64,000 nt of DNA from Nocardia amamiensis NBRC 102102 (GCF_001612745.1 NZ_BDBA01000031.1:24266-88265); one strand, 5' to 3'. Positions 45,532 through 54,360 are shown, counted from the first letter of the stretch. The notes: generated from the sequence alone by a model not told the origin. Numbers and translations: made by a program.

Positions 45532-46758
45532 TCATGCCTGGTCCTTCAATCCGCCGTCCATGCCGGGAAGCGTCAACGGGATCGGGGCACCGGTTCGATC
45601 GGGGCGGTAGACGCAGCGAGTGCGGGTGTAGATGGTGGGCATGCATTCGTTGCAGTGGATGCAGGCCGACTGCGTGGTGGCGTCGGATCGGATGCGGTGC
45701 AGGAGGTTCGGTTCCCGCAGCAGCGCCCGGGCCATCGCGACGAAGTCGAATCCTTCGGTCATCGCCTGCTGCATGGTGTGCAGATCGGTGATGCCGCCCA
45801 ACAGGATCAGTGGCATCGACAGCTCCCGGCGGAAGTGGCGCGCCCGCTCCAGCAGATACCCGTCCTGATAGGGATACTCCTTCAGGAAAGCCCGGCCGAC
45901 GAGGCGGAAACCCCAGCGCGCCGGGATGGGAAGGACCTTCGCGAATTCCCTTCGCGGCGCACGGCCGTGGAACAACACCATCGGGTTGAGCAGTGAACTG
46001 CCAGCCGTCAGTTCCAGCGCGTCGAGCGTGCCGTCCGCCTCCAACCATGCCGCCACTTGCAACGACTCCGGCACCGTCAGTCCGCCCGGCACGCCGTCTT
46101 CCATGTTGAGCTTCGCGGTCACCGCGAGCCGGCCACCCACGGCTTCCCGTACCGCCCAGGCGATTTCGCGCGCCAGCCGGGCACGGTTGGCGGTGCAACC
46201 GCCGTACCCGTCGGTGCGCCGGTTCAGCCTCGGGCTCAAAAAGGAGCTCACCAGGTAGTTGTGCCCGAAATGGATCTCCACCGCGTCGAAACCCGCTTGC
46301 TCGGCGAGTTTCGCCGCGTTCGCGTGCGCGGTGACGACCTCGCGGATCTCGTCCTGATCGGGCACCTTCATGAAGCGCATCGACAGCGGGCTGATCATCC
46401 TGCTGGGAGCGAGCGCGGGAACGCCATTGGATCTCGCGTTGGCGACCGGGCCGGCATGCCCGATCTGCGCGCTCGCCGCCGCACCCTCGCTATGGACGGC
46501 GTCGGTCAACTTGCGCAATCCGGGAACCGCCTCCGGGCGCATCCAGATCTGATGCCGGTCGGTTCGTCCGCCGGGCGTGACGGCGCAGTAGGCGACCGTC
46601 GTCATTCCGACTCCACCCGCTGCCGTCTCTCGGTGGAACTCGATCAGATCCTCGGTGACCAGTGCGTCGGGTGTACGGCCCTCGAATGTCGCCGCCTTGA
46701 TCACCCTGTTGCGCAACGTGATCGGCCCCAAGTCGGCCGGTGCGAATATCTCGTTCAT
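45532..46758 (-). CDS. NADH:flavin oxidoreductase / ene-reductase (OYE family)
   Basis: Predicted 408 aa; ATG at 46758 overlaps the tetR stop (ATGA). N-terminus PADLGPITLRNRVIKAATFEGRTPDALVTEDLIEFH, then VEIHFGHNYLVSSFLSPRLNRRTDGYGG, LTAGSS and DFVAMARALLREP are standard for the FMN-containing OYE / 2,4-dienoyl-CoA-reductase-like family. CIHCNECMPT...RC near the end recalls the 4Fe-4S cluster of the larger dienoyl-CoA reductases, but the second flavin domain is absent. Co-transcribed with its TetR repressor. Confidence 0.85.
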   Translation of the reverse strand: MNEIFAPADLGPITLRNRVIKAATFEGRTPDALVTEDLIEFHRETAAGGVGMTTVAYCAVTPGGRTDRHQIWMRPEAVPGLRKLTDAVHSEGAAASAQIGHAGPVANARSNGVPALAPSRMISPLSMRFMKVPDQDEIREVVTAHANAAKLAEQAGFDAVEIHFGHNYLVSSFLSPRLNRRTDGYGGCTANRARLAREIAWAVREAVGGRLAVTAKLNMEDGVPGGLTVPESLQVAAWLEADGTLDALELTAGSSLLNPMVLFHGRAPRREFAKVLPIPARWGFRLVGRAFLKEYPYQDGYLLERARHFRRELSMPLILLGGITDLHTMQQAMTEGFDFVAMARALLREPNLLHRIRSDATTQSACIHCNECMPTIYTRTRCVYRPDRTGAPIPLTLPGMDGGLKDQA

Positions 46759-47339
46759 GTCCGCTCTCCCGTGCCTGCGGTCAGCCCCGCGACGACGAAG
46801 TCGCGCAAGGTGGTCACCACTTCGTCCGGCATCGCCCTCTCGTTGGCCCCGGCGCCACCGAATCGCGTGATGATCAAGTCGAAGGCCAACATCCAGCGCC
46901 GTCGGCTCTCGTGCTCGTCGACGTCTGGGAGCAGAGCGACCCACGAGTCCATCCGGAACCACGGCTGTCGCCACTCCGTCACATGCCGCCCCAGGACGAA
47001 CTGGGCCAGCAAACGCAGATGCAACCGGCCCACCGGATCGGCGGCCAACTCGACGAAGGGCTCGATGACGGCATCGACGACCTCGGCCACCGAACCGTGT
47101 TCGGCGGCCACGGCCGACAACCGAGTCGCCCACAGCGGCCCGAGCCGGTCCTCGAGCAACGCGGCGACCAGTGCCTCCTTCGACCCGAAGTGGTAGTGGA
47201 CCGCGGCCGGATTCGCACCGGCCTCGGCGCAGATGCTCCGCACCGACACATCGTCGTATCGGCCGGTCAGGAACAGTCGTTCGGCAGCAGCAAGGAGCCG
47301 TTCGCGGGTGCCCGCCGATGTGGCGACCTGGTCAGTCAT
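46755..47339 (-). CDS. TetR family transcriptional regulator
   Basis: Predicted 194 aa with HTH at about 10-55 (TRERLLAAAERLFLTGRYDDVSVRSICAEAGANPAAVHYHFGSKEALV) and a TetR_C-like helical domain. It precedes and overlaps the ene-reductase gene; a palindrome just upstream suggests autoregulation of the pair. Confidence 0.87.
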   Translation of the reverse strand: MTDQVATSAGTRERLLAAAERLFLTGRYDDVSVRSICAEAGANPAAVHYHFGSKEALVAALLEDRLGPLWATRLSAVAAEHGSVAEVVDAVIEPFVELAADPVGRLHLRLLAQFVLGRHVTEWRQPWFRMDSWVALLPDVDEHESRRRWMLAFDLIITRFGGAGANERAMPDEVVTTLRDFVVAGLTAGTGERT

Positions 47340-47357
47340 GCCACCCAGTCAAGCACT

Positions 47358-47389
47358 GTTCAAACAATGTTTCAATCATTGATTGGAAC
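47358..47389. promoter_or_regulatory. Operator-like inverted repeat before tetR
   Basis: GTTC-AAACAATG and CATTGATT-GGAAC form an imperfect inverted repeat around TTTCAAT, starting 19 bp upstream of the tetR ATG. Likely operator of the TetR/ene-reductase pair. Confidence 0.5.
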
Positions 47390-47505
47390 ACTCGTACCTC
47401 ACCGGGCGCAGCTCGTCATCGACGGCGGAAAGACCGCGCATGCATAGCCGTTTCACTCGCAAAGGATGAAGCAGGTCCCGGGCTACGCCGTGAAAAGTGA
47501 GAACC

Positions 47506-48246
47506 ATGAAGCTCGCAGTCATCGGCGGTACCGGACGAATCGGCTCCCAGGTGGTGCAGAAGCTGACCGCCGCCGAACACGAGGCCGTCCCCGCTGCACC
47601 GTCCACCGGGGTCGACGTGATCACGGGGAAGGGCCTGGACCAAACGCTGGAAGGGGCCGATGTCGTCATCAACGTGGCGAACTCGCCGACCTTCGACGAG
47701 GCCTCCCTCGACTTCTATCGAATCTCCATGACCAATCTGCTCGCCGCCGGAGAGCGTGCCGGTGTCCAGCATCAGGTCATCCTCTCGATCGTCGGAGTGG
47801 ACCAAGTGCCCCAACTGGACCACTACCGGGCCAAGACCCTCCAGGAGGCCCTGCTCCGGCAGGGGCCGACGCCGTACTCCATCGTGCGCTCCACCCAGTT
47901 CTTCGAGTTCGTGGACTCGATCTTGTCCTGGACCTCCGACAGCGACACGGTCCGCCTGCCCGCCACCCGCCTCCAGCCGATCGCCGCCGCGGATGTCGTC
48001 GACGCGGTTGTCGAGGTCGCCACCGGCCCCCCGCTGCAAGGAATCCGCAATATCGCAGGTCCGGACGTCTTTCCCCTGGACGAACTAGGCAGGCTCACCC
48101 TGGCCGCACGGCAGGACGCTCGAACCGTTGTCACCGATGACAAAGCCGGCATGTTCGCCGCTGTCACCGGCGACGTGCTCACCGCGGGACCGGACGCACA
48201 CCTGGCACCCACGCACTACCAGGACTGGCTCCAGAAGGCCCATTGA
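47506..48246 (+). CDS. NAD(P)-binding atypical SDR
   Basis: Predicted 246 aa; the ATG giving MKLAVIGGTGRIGSQVVQKL is preferred to one three codons earlier. Rossmann loop GGTGRIG, SIVGVDQVP and YRAKTLQEALLRQ with a Y-x-x-x-K pair resemble NmrA/YtfG-like quinone or NADPH-sensing reductases. Transcribed divergently from the TetR gene by about 170 bp and possibly sharing its operator. Confidence 0.8.
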   Translation: MKLAVIGGTGRIGSQVVQKLTAAEHEAVPAAPSTGVDVITGKGLDQTLEGADVVINVANSPTFDEASLDFYRISMTNLLAAGERAGVQHQVILSIVGVDQVPQLDHYRAKTLQEALLRQGPTPYSIVRSTQFFEFVDSILSWTSDSDTVRLPATRLQPIAAADVVDAVVEVATGPPLQGIRNIAGPDVFPLDELGRLTLAARQDARTVVTDDKAGMFAAVTGDVLTAGPDAHLAPTHYQDWLQKAH

Positions 48247-48300
48247 ATCGGGGCATGATCGTTCGGATCACCGGGTGGGACAGGCCCGACCGCGTCACCG

Positions 48301-49755
48301 TCATTCTCGGCCGAGGTGCCTGCGATGGTTGTCGGTGAGCGCCAGCGGCGGGACGTATCGACTCACCAGCGTGCGATGCCACCATGCTCGGGTGCGAACC
48401 AGCTCCCCGGGAGTGGTGAAGCGGTACTCGTAGAGTTGCGCACGCACATAGCGGGGCGGGGACTCAGGGAAGGGGTTGCGCCGCAGTAGGCGCAGGGTCG
48501 CCCGATCGTTTTCCAGCAGTCGCACCAGGAACGGGCCGAGCCAGTCCCGCGCATAATGCGGCGAAAAGGCGGCGAACCACATGAGCCAGTCCAGGCGCAG
48601 ATGGTATGGAGCCCATTGCCGCGGCAGGCGGCGCAGGTTGCCCGGTTTGCCTTTGAATTCGTATTCCGTCCACTGTGTCTGTTCGGTGATCGCCTGGTCG
48701 TCGGTTCCCTCGATCACCACCTCGAACCGGATCCGGCCCACTGTGCCGAAGGCGCCGTAGGTGTTGACCAGGTGATAGGGGTTGAACGACCGGTTCATGA
48801 GCTGGTGGCTGGAGATCATGTTGCGCACCGGCCAGTAGCTCAGGAACACCACCAGCACCGTGAACGCGATGACCAACGCCGCGAACCACGGCGGCGGTCC
48901 CGGCAGCGAGGGCGGAGTGGGTACCGGGAGCACCGCTGCCGCCGAGGACTGACTGATCGCGCTACCGGCGAGGATGATCGTCGCCCAATTCAGCCACGCG
49001 AAGTTTCCGGACAGCACCAGCCACAGCTGGGTGACCAGGATGATGGCCGCGGCGATGCTCGCGACCGGCTGTGGAGCGAACAAGCCGAACGGCACGACGA
49101 GTTGCGCAAAATGATTGGCCGCGACCTCCACCCGATGCAACGGCTTAGGCATGTGATGAAAGAACCAGCTCAGCGGCCCCGGCATCGGCTGCGTCTCGTG
49201 GTGGTAGTACAGGCAGGTGAGATCACGCCAGCACGCGTCTCCACGCATCTTGATCAGTCCCGCGCCGAACTCGACGCGGAACAACAGCCAGCGCGCCGAC
49301 CACAGCACCAGCAGCGGCGGCGCCGTGCGGTCGTTGCCCAGGAAGATCGCCAGGAATCCGACCTCCAGCAGCAGGGATTCCCAGCCGAACGAATACCACG
49401 CCTGCCCCACGTTGACGATCGACAGATAGAGGACCCACAGCGTCAGCCACAGCAGCATCGCGGCCCACAACGGCACCACGTCGGCCAGGCCGGCGACCAT
49501 CGCCGCGGACAGCGCCACACCGATCCAGCAGACCACGGCGAAGAACCGGTCGGAATAGTGGACATGGAAGATGCTCGGCGCCTCCCGGACGGACCGCCGC
49601 GCCAACAATCGCGGCACCGGCAGCATCCCGTGTTCGCCGATCAACGCCCGGAACTGCCTGGCGGCCGCGACGAACGCGATCAGATAGATCGCCGCGGCAC
49701 CGCGCGTCAGTACCTGCCTGCCCAACCAGTATTCGGGTGCGGTGAACCATTCCAT
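48301..49755 (-). CDS. Lipase maturation factor family membrane protein
   Basis: Predicted 484 aa; ATG at 49755 follows GAGGAGA. The N-terminal half has about seven hydrophobic segments, with MEWFTAPEYWLGRQVLTRGAAAIYLIAFVAA and GWESLLLEVGFLAIFLGNDRTAPPLLVLWSARWLLFRVEFGAGLIKMRGDACWRDLTCLYYHHETQPMPGPLSWF in which WRDLTCLYYHHETQP-PLSW is the LMF1/LMF2 signature. The C-terminal part has LVNTYGAFGTVGRIRFEVVIEGT and a soluble beta domain. In animals LMF1 folds lipases; the bacterial role is unknown. Confidence 0.88.
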   Translation of the reverse strand: MEWFTAPEYWLGRQVLTRGAAAIYLIAFVAAARQFRALIGEHGMLPVPRLLARRSVREAPSIFHVHYSDRFFAVVCWIGVALSAAMVAGLADVVPLWAAMLLWLTLWVLYLSIVNVGQAWYSFGWESLLLEVGFLAIFLGNDRTAPPLLVLWSARWLLFRVEFGAGLIKMRGDACWRDLTCLYYHHETQPMPGPLSWFFHHMPKPLHRVEVAANHFAQLVVPFGLFAPQPVASIAAAIILVTQLWLVLSGNFAWLNWATIILAGSAISQSSAAAVLPVPTPPSLPGPPPWFAALVIAFTVLVVFLSYWPVRNMISSHQLMNRSFNPYHLVNTYGAFGTVGRIRFEVVIEGTDDQAITEQTQWTEYEFKGKPGNLRRLPRQWAPYHLRLDWLMWFAAFSPHYARDWLGPFLVRLLENDRATLRLLRRNPFPESPPRYVRAQLYEYRFTTPGELVRTRAWWHRTLVSRYVPPLALTDNHRRHLGRE

Positions 49756-49851
49756 GCCCGCATCTCCTCGGACCGCGGACGTTGCCAACCCACCTTCCGC
49801 CTACCTTAACCCGACCGCGCGCAAACCCGAGGACGGATGCCGGCGGGTCCG

Positions 49852-50007
49852 CTACATGGGATACAGACTGTGCTTGCGTGGGTTGAATTCGGCGGCCGCC
49901 TCCTTGTCCCGCAGCAGTTGGAGCGCATGCCGGATTTCGAGACGGGTGCGTGCGGGTTCGATCACAGCGTCGATGTAGCCGCGTTCGGCGGCGACCCACG
50001 GGGTGGC
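49852..50007 (-). pseudogene. 3-prime remnant of an acyl-CoA carboxylase beta subunit
   Basis: About 50 codons read ATPWVAAERGYIDAVIEPARTR, then LEIRHALQLLRDKEAAAEFNPRKHSLYPM and TAG. This is the C-terminal end of biotin-dependent acyl-CoA carboxyltransferases (accD/pccB type), where A-A-E-R-G-Y-I-D-A-V-I-x-P-x-x-T-R is conserved. The remaining ~450 residues are missing upstream, replaced by the promoter of the MmcQ-like gene. Confidence 0.7.
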
Positions 50008-50054
50008 GACTGTCGTGTTCGGGAGCGTCGGCAATGCCTGGAAGGATTCAGCGT

Positions 50055-50393
50055 ATGAGTGCCACTGGGGACGACGCCCGCGCCTTTGCCCTGTCATTGC
50101 CGGAAACATCCGAGCAGTTCACTTGGGGGATGCCGACTTTCCGGGTGGCGGGCAAGTTGTTCCTCACGCTTCCGGAGGCCGAGACTTCGATGGCGGTCCG
50201 CTGCCCCATCGCCGACCGCGACGAACTCGTCGTCGCCGAACCGGAGAAGTTCTGGATCGCCGCGCACGAAGCCAACAACGCCTGGGTCCGCGTGCGTTTG
50301 GCCGCGCTGGATGACGGCGACGAACTGCAGGCCATCGTTCTCGACTCATGGCGGCAGGCCGCACCTCGGCATTTGCTCGATGACACCCGGTGA
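50055..50393 (+). CDS. MmcQ/YjbR family protein
   Basis: Predicted 112 aa; ATG at 50055 follows GAAGGA. ARAFALSLPETSEQFTWGMPTFRVAGKLFLTLP and WVRVRLAALDDGDELQAIVLDSWRQAAPRHLLDD are typical of the small YjbR fold (PF04237). Family function is uncertain; some are DNA-binding-like. Confidence 0.85.
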   Translation: MSATGDDARAFALSLPETSEQFTWGMPTFRVAGKLFLTLPEAETSMAVRCPIADRDELVVAEPEKFWIAAHEANNAWVRVRLAALDDGDELQAIVLDSWRQAAPRHLLDDTR

Positions 50394-50427
50394 TCTCCCT
50401 ATCGCCGGTCGTAAGGCCGGTGTCGAG

Positions 50428-51633
50428 TCAGCGTGCGCGGCGGCGGCGAGGGCGGGGAGCAAGCTTCAGGCCGAACAGCAGATCTGTATTGCGAACCGGG
50501 GTGGGTTGTTCGGACCTACGGAGCAGCCCGGCATGTCGTATCCAGCTGTGGTGCCAGTGGTACAGGTCCGGAAGGTTCACCTCGCATGCCGCGGCGATTC
50601 TGCGTAGCCGGAAGCCCGCTCCGCCGACAGCGCCGGCGAACAGCTTGCTGGTGGGTGTGTCGTGCGCTTCCTGATGGACGCGGGCGTCGTAGAGCAGCGG
50701 GCGCGCCAACGGCGGTATCACCCACACATAGAGGTCGGGCGCGTGTGCGTAGCCGATCGGACCGTTGAAGATCAGCGCGTCCGCGGTGAGGGCGACGCAA
50801 GGAATCGCGTTGAGTTCCATGGCGGTAGCGCCGGTGAACAATGCGGTCGCGAGCGCGGCGGCGTCGACGGGGTTGTCGGTTTTGGCCCGGATACGGGTGA
50901 TGATCTCGTGATCCACGGGGATCGTGGTCAGGCCCGGCCCGACCGCGTACGCGAGATCCGGTGGCAGATCCAGGCGCAGACCATGCAGCAGGAACGCGGC
51001 TTGAGCGCCGCGCAGACGAGTGATGGTGTGTCCGCGGCTGGGACTATCGGCGACCAGACCGCCGAGGAACCGGTACAGGCTCAGAATGTCGTTCCACTCG
51101 TCGACCAAGCCGCCGCCGGAACCCTGCTGGATGCGGTTCGGCACGGAGAGGCGTGGCCGCAGAACCGTCAGCATGTGCGCGGCGAGACCGGCGCCGAGCG
51201 GGTCGGCCCAACTGCGCTCGTGCTGATCGAGGTCGTGGTGACACGGCTGCCCGCTGCGCTCGGCCAGCCACCGGCAGGTCGCTCGGATTCCTTGGGTGTA
51301 AACGGCGTCGACGCGCGCGAACTCGTCGGGCGGAAGGCTCCGGTGGGCGTCCGCTCGAAACGTGGTGACGTCTCCATCGGAGATCTGCGGCAACAGATCG
51401 TCTCCGGCCGCCTCGGGAAAGGTGACCATGCGTGATGGCCGGGCTCGGAGCTGTCGATAGCCGACCTGGCGGGTAGGGCCATCGGGAACCTGCCGAAATC
51501 CCAGCCGCCGGGTCGGCCCATCGGGCATTCGTCGATATCCGAGCTGCCGGGTCGGGCCATCGGGTATGGCGCCCCGCTTGGCCAATTCTGCCAGCTCGGA
51601 TGGACGTAGCGTGGGCACGCTCGCGTCGACCAC
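50428..51633 (-). CDS. Hypothetical protein with PDGPTR repeats
   Basis: Predicted 401 aa. Residues 24-62 hold three 13-residue repeats (P-D-G-P-T-R-x-x-G-[YF]-R-x-x). The following ~330 residues are not recognised with confidence. The segment ALATALFTGATAMELNAI...IPPLARPLLYDARVHQEAH...GFRLRRIAAACEVNLPDLYHWHHSWIRHAGLL loosely recalls the catalytic part of a tyrosine recombinase, without a sure Arg-His-Arg-Tyr set. A basic tail RPRRRRAR ends it. Function unknown; no neighbour hints. Confidence 0.6.
   Translation of the reverse strand: MVDASVPTLRPSELAELAKRGAIPDGPTRQLGYRRMPDGPTRRLGFRQVPDGPTRQVGYRQLRARPSRMVTFPEAAGDDLLPQISDGDVTTFRADAHRSLPPDEFARVDAVYTQGIRATCRWLAERSGQPCHHDLDQHERSWADPLGAGLAAHMLTVLRPRLSVPNRIQQGSGGGLVDEWNDILSLYRFLGGLVADSPSRGHTITRLRGAQAAFLLHGLRLDLPPDLAYAVGPGLTTIPVDHEIITRIRAKTDNPVDAAALATALFTGATAMELNAIPCVALTADALIFNGPIGYAHAPDLYVWVIPPLARPLLYDARVHQEAHDTPTSKLFAGAVGGAGFRLRRIAAACEVNLPDLYHWHHSWIRHAGLLRRSEQPTPVRNTDLLFGLKLAPRPRRRRAR
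51448..51564 (-). repeat. Three 39-bp tandem repeats
   Basis: Three in-frame 39-bp units encode the PDGPTR[QR]-[LV]-G-[YF]-R motif at the N-terminus of the preceding hypothetical protein. Units differ at a few codons only. Confidence 0.8.
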
Positions 51634-51775
51634 GGCTACAACCTCCTGGATGCATTGACCCGTGCCGGCACAGCGGGTTCGACGTCAGTTGCAGAGCATT
51701 CGATCACGTACCCAGCGGTAAGTGCGAAAAGTTCACCGAGATTTGATGTTGCTTATCTCACTGATAGTCGAAGTT

Positions 51776-52858
51776 TCAACCGAGACCGGTAGCGGCACGC
51801 GCATTCGACGGGATCGCCGCGCTGCTGGCAGCGGCAGCAAAATCCGGTTGCGTGGCACCGGCTTTCACGGAATCCCGGGTCTCCGACACCGAGAAGTGCC
51901 GAGCTGAGCGCTTGTTCACCCCCCTGGAACGCACAGGCGGTTTGCGCTGCTGCGGAGTCGTTCGAGACTGCGCATCGATGGGACCGCGTGCCGCCCCGGC
52001 GCAGGCCACGATCACCATGCCGATGCCCAACCACTGGACTGCCTGCATCTGCTCGCCGAGCAGCAGGAGTCCGACCCCTGCGGCCACGGCAGGTTCCAGG
52101 CTCATCATCACGCTGAACACCGCCGGCGTGATCCGGCGCAGAGCCTCCAACTCGATCGCGTGCGGCACGAGTGAGGACAGCACGGCCAGCGTCGCCGCCC
52201 CGGCCAGGAACACCGGATTCAGCAGTATCGCACCATCATTCGCGAGCACCGCGGGCAGCGCGAGCAGCCCGCCGAATCCCATGGCCAAGGCCAGTCCGTC
52301 GTGCCCGGCAGTGTGCTTGCCGACCACGGCGCTGCACGCGATATAGGCACCCCATCCCGCACCGGCGGCCACCGCGAACAGCACGCCGCTCCAGGACAGC
52401 GGTCCTTCGCTGTCGACCAGCAGCAGCACTCCCGCGCCTGCGAGAGCCACCCATACCGCGTCCCGCCAGCGCCGCGAGCCGATCAGCGCGATGGTGAGTG
52501 GGCCGACGAAGTCGATGGTCACCGCCATACCCAGTGGAATGCGGTCCAGCGCCGCGTAGAAGCACAGGTTCATGCCCGCGATCGCCACGCCGAGCCCGGC
52601 GATCGGGAGCAGCGCCGCGCGCTCGACCCGCAGCGCGGGCCGCCACAACAGCATCGCGAACGCACCGCCCAGCACGATACGGGCACACGCGACAGTCGTG
52701 GGCGAGGCGATCGAGAACAGGTGTTTGGCGACGACCGCGCCGAGCTGGATGCTCAGCATCGCGACGACCACGAGTAGGAAGGTGGGCACGCCGCCGCGTT
52801 GCGCGGCGAAGCGCGGCGCGATGCGTGCGGGGGTGTCCTGGACAGGACTGACGACCAC
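51776..52858 (-). CDS. EamA/DMT-family exporter, RhtA-like
   Basis: Predicted 360 aa from GTG at 52858 with GGAG upstream. Ten hydrophobic segments in two EamA halves; GMNLCFYAALDRIPLGMAVTIDFVGPLTIALIGSRRWRDAVW and ITPAVFSVMMSLEPAVAAGVGLLLLGEQMQAVQWLGIGMVIVACAGA match the RhtA threonine/homoserine exporter group. A cytoplasmic tail of ~60 residues follows and is not conserved. A short leader peptide and a stem-loop lie just upstream. Confidence 0.88.
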   Translation of the reverse strand: MVVSPVQDTPARIAPRFAAQRGGVPTFLLVVVAMLSIQLGAVVAKHLFSIASPTTVACARIVLGGAFAMLLWRPALRVERAALLPIAGLGVAIAGMNLCFYAALDRIPLGMAVTIDFVGPLTIALIGSRRWRDAVWVALAGAGVLLLVDSEGPLSWSGVLFAVAAGAGWGAYIACSAVVGKHTAGHDGLALAMGFGGLLALPAVLANDGAILLNPVFLAGAATLAVLSSLVPHAIELEALRRITPAVFSVMMSLEPAVAAGVGLLLLGEQMQAVQWLGIGMVIVACAGAARGPIDAQSRTTPQQRKPPVRSRGVNKRSARHFSVSETRDSVKAGATQPDFAAAASSAAIPSNARAATGLG

Positions 52859-52879
52859 GTGGTGCTCCGTTTCGGGACG

Positions 52880-52903
52880 CGCTTACGCCCGAGTGCGTAA
52901 GCG
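52880..52903 (-). promoter_or_regulatory. Stem-loop before the EamA exporter
   Basis: CGCTTACGC and GCGTAAGCG form a perfect 9-bp stem with a 6-nt loop, 22 bp before the exporter start and overlapping the end of the leader peptide ORF. It could couple leader translation to exporter expression. Confidence 0.5.
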
Positions 52904-52927
52904 GGTGTGTTTGTGCGCGAGCAGCAT
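52883..52927 (-). CDS. Possible leader peptide, 14 aa
   Basis: ATG at 52927 opens MLLAHKHTRLRTRA and TAA, 24 bp before the exporter GTG. It is rich in Arg, His and Thr, includes a rare TTA codon, and its end lies inside a stem-loop. Threonine-family exporters are a sensible target for translation-coupled attenuation. Small size means chance is not excluded. Confidence 0.4.
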   Translation of the reverse strand: MLLAHKHTRLRTRA

Positions 52928-52937
52928 TCGGACAACT

Positions 52938-52973
52938 CGCGCCTCGCCGGTCCCCTTGGATCGGCGAGGCGCG
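52938..52973. terminator. Perfect 12-bp hairpin in the 515-bp gap
   Basis: CGCGCCTCGCCG and CGGCGAGGCGCG pair perfectly around a 12-nt loop. It lies 11 bp upstream of the leader ATG, in the path from the epimerase gene to the exporter. It may be a terminator of upstream transcription or part of the exporter 5-prime control region. The remaining gap to 53373 shows nothing. Confidence 0.55.
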
Positions 52974-53373
52974 TGAATCGCTGGCGTGTAGCAGTGATTT
53001 CCGACGGCGTCTCAGCTCGCCGCGCAGGAGCACGTGCGCGACCCGCGACTGTGCTGGGTCGTAGCGAGGCGTCGGCTCCGGATTCGCGGCATTGTCGAGC
53101 GGGCGGGCGAGTGGAGCCGATTCAGGCCGGTCCACTCCAGGGTGGACGGTCTCGGGGCGTTGTGCGCTGCGCGCGACCGTGTTTCACAGCCGAAGACGGT
53201 AGCTTTGCTAAGCAACGATTTGTCAGCCGGTTGGTTGCCAGAACTCGGTAGGAATGTTGCGAGATGTATCTGGCGGTGTGCTGTTCGGCACACGAAACGG
53301 ATGTGATCGATAAGTGCTTCCGCCGCACGGCGATAGGGCTCTGCCCCACGTCGCTTGATGCGGCGGTGGTGCA

Positions 53374-54297
53374 CTAAGGCCGCTGGAAGTAGTGACCTTT
53401 GTCGATGTCGTCGATGAGGCCGGGCTGGGTCGGCTGCCATCCGAGCCTTTGCTGGGTCAGCGTGCTCGAGGCGGGAAGGTCCATCGCGTAGAAACCGGCC
53501 AGCCAGCCGAAGTGTGTGCCCGCATCCTGGGGTGCGACCGACGCGACCGGTACGCCGAGGTTCCGGCCGATCGCCGCGGCGATGTCGCGCGTCGCGACAC
53601 CCTCATCGGCCACGGCGTGCAGGATCGCTCTCGCCGGGGCGTGCTCCAATGCCAACCGTGCCAGCCGCGCTGCGTCGAGTCGGTGCACTGCGGGCCACCG
53701 GTTGGATCCATCGCCGATGTAGCCGGCCACACCCTTCTCGCGTGCGATCGCGACCAGCGTCGCCACGAACCCCTTGTCACCTTCGCCGTGCACCGTCGGG
53801 GCGAATCTCAGCACGGTAGAACGGATGCCGCGGTCGGCGAGCGAGATCGTGAACTCCGCGGTGGTGAGCCTGAGCAAGGGGCCCTGGCGTGTCGTTCCCG
53901 GCTCCAGGTCGAATCCGTCCTCCTCGGTCAATAAGGGTCCGGCCGCGGAGCCGCCAACGCCGCCCGCGATGACCAGCGGCCGGTCCGAACCATCGAGCGC
54001 CGCGGCGATCGTCTCGACCGCGTGGCGGTCTGCTTCGGCCGCAGCCTGGTAGTTACCTGAAAACGCGAGGTCGTGTTTGAAGGCCAGGTGGATCACGCCG
54101 TCCGAATCGGCCGCAGCGTCGCGCAGCACATCGAGGTCATCGAGAGAGCCGCGCCGGACCTGCGCTCCGGCCGCAGTGAGCGCAACGGCCGAATCGTCCG
54201 AGCGTGCGAGGCCAACGACCTGGTGACCTGCGGCGATGAGTTCGGGAACGACAGCGGAGCCGATCCACCCAGATGCTCCGGTGACAAAAACGCGCAT
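53374..54297 (-). CDS. NAD-dependent epimerase/dehydratase-type SDR
   Basis: Predicted 307 aa. Extended-SDR loop TGASGWIGSAVVPELIAAGH at the N-terminus, HLAFKHDLAF, then LRFAPTVHGEGDKGF and RWPAVHRLDAARLARLAL, as in proteins annotated as 3-beta-HSD/NAD-epimerase-like. The usual Y-x-x-x-K is not evident, so substrate and activity are open. Divergent from a TetR gene across a region with two operator-like palindromes. Confidence 0.8.
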   Translation of the reverse strand: MRVFVTGASGWIGSAVVPELIAAGHQVVGLARSDDSAVALTAAGAQVRRGSLDDLDVLRDAAADSDGVIHLAFKHDLAFSGNYQAAAEADRHAVETIAAALDGSDRPLVIAGGVGGSAAGPLLTEEDGFDLEPGTTRQGPLLRLTTAEFTISLADRGIRSTVLRFAPTVHGEGDKGFVATLVAIAREKGVAGYIGDGSNRWPAVHRLDAARLARLALEHAPARAILHAVADEGVATRDIAAAIGRNLGVPVASVAPQDAGTHFGWLAGFYAMDLPASSTLTQQRLGWQPTQPGLIDDIDKGHYFQRP

Positions 54298-54328
54298 GAG
54301 ATGTCCTTCGCGAGAGGTTCCGACCGAC

Positions 54329-54349
54329 TGATGTCAGTCTCTGACATCA
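54329..54349. promoter_or_regulatory. TetR operator-like palindrome A
   Basis: TGATGTCAG-TCT-CTGACATCA, a perfect 9-bp inverted repeat 32 bp upstream of the epimerase-like ATG. Shares its GTCAG-N3-CTGAC core with palindrome B. Confidence 0.7.
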
Positions 54350-54360
54350 CTTTAACAATG

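Noticed and set aside
50428..51633. Calling the PDGPTR protein an integrase
   Set aside because: The Arg-His-x-x-Arg-Tyr set cannot be placed with confidence; kept as unknown.
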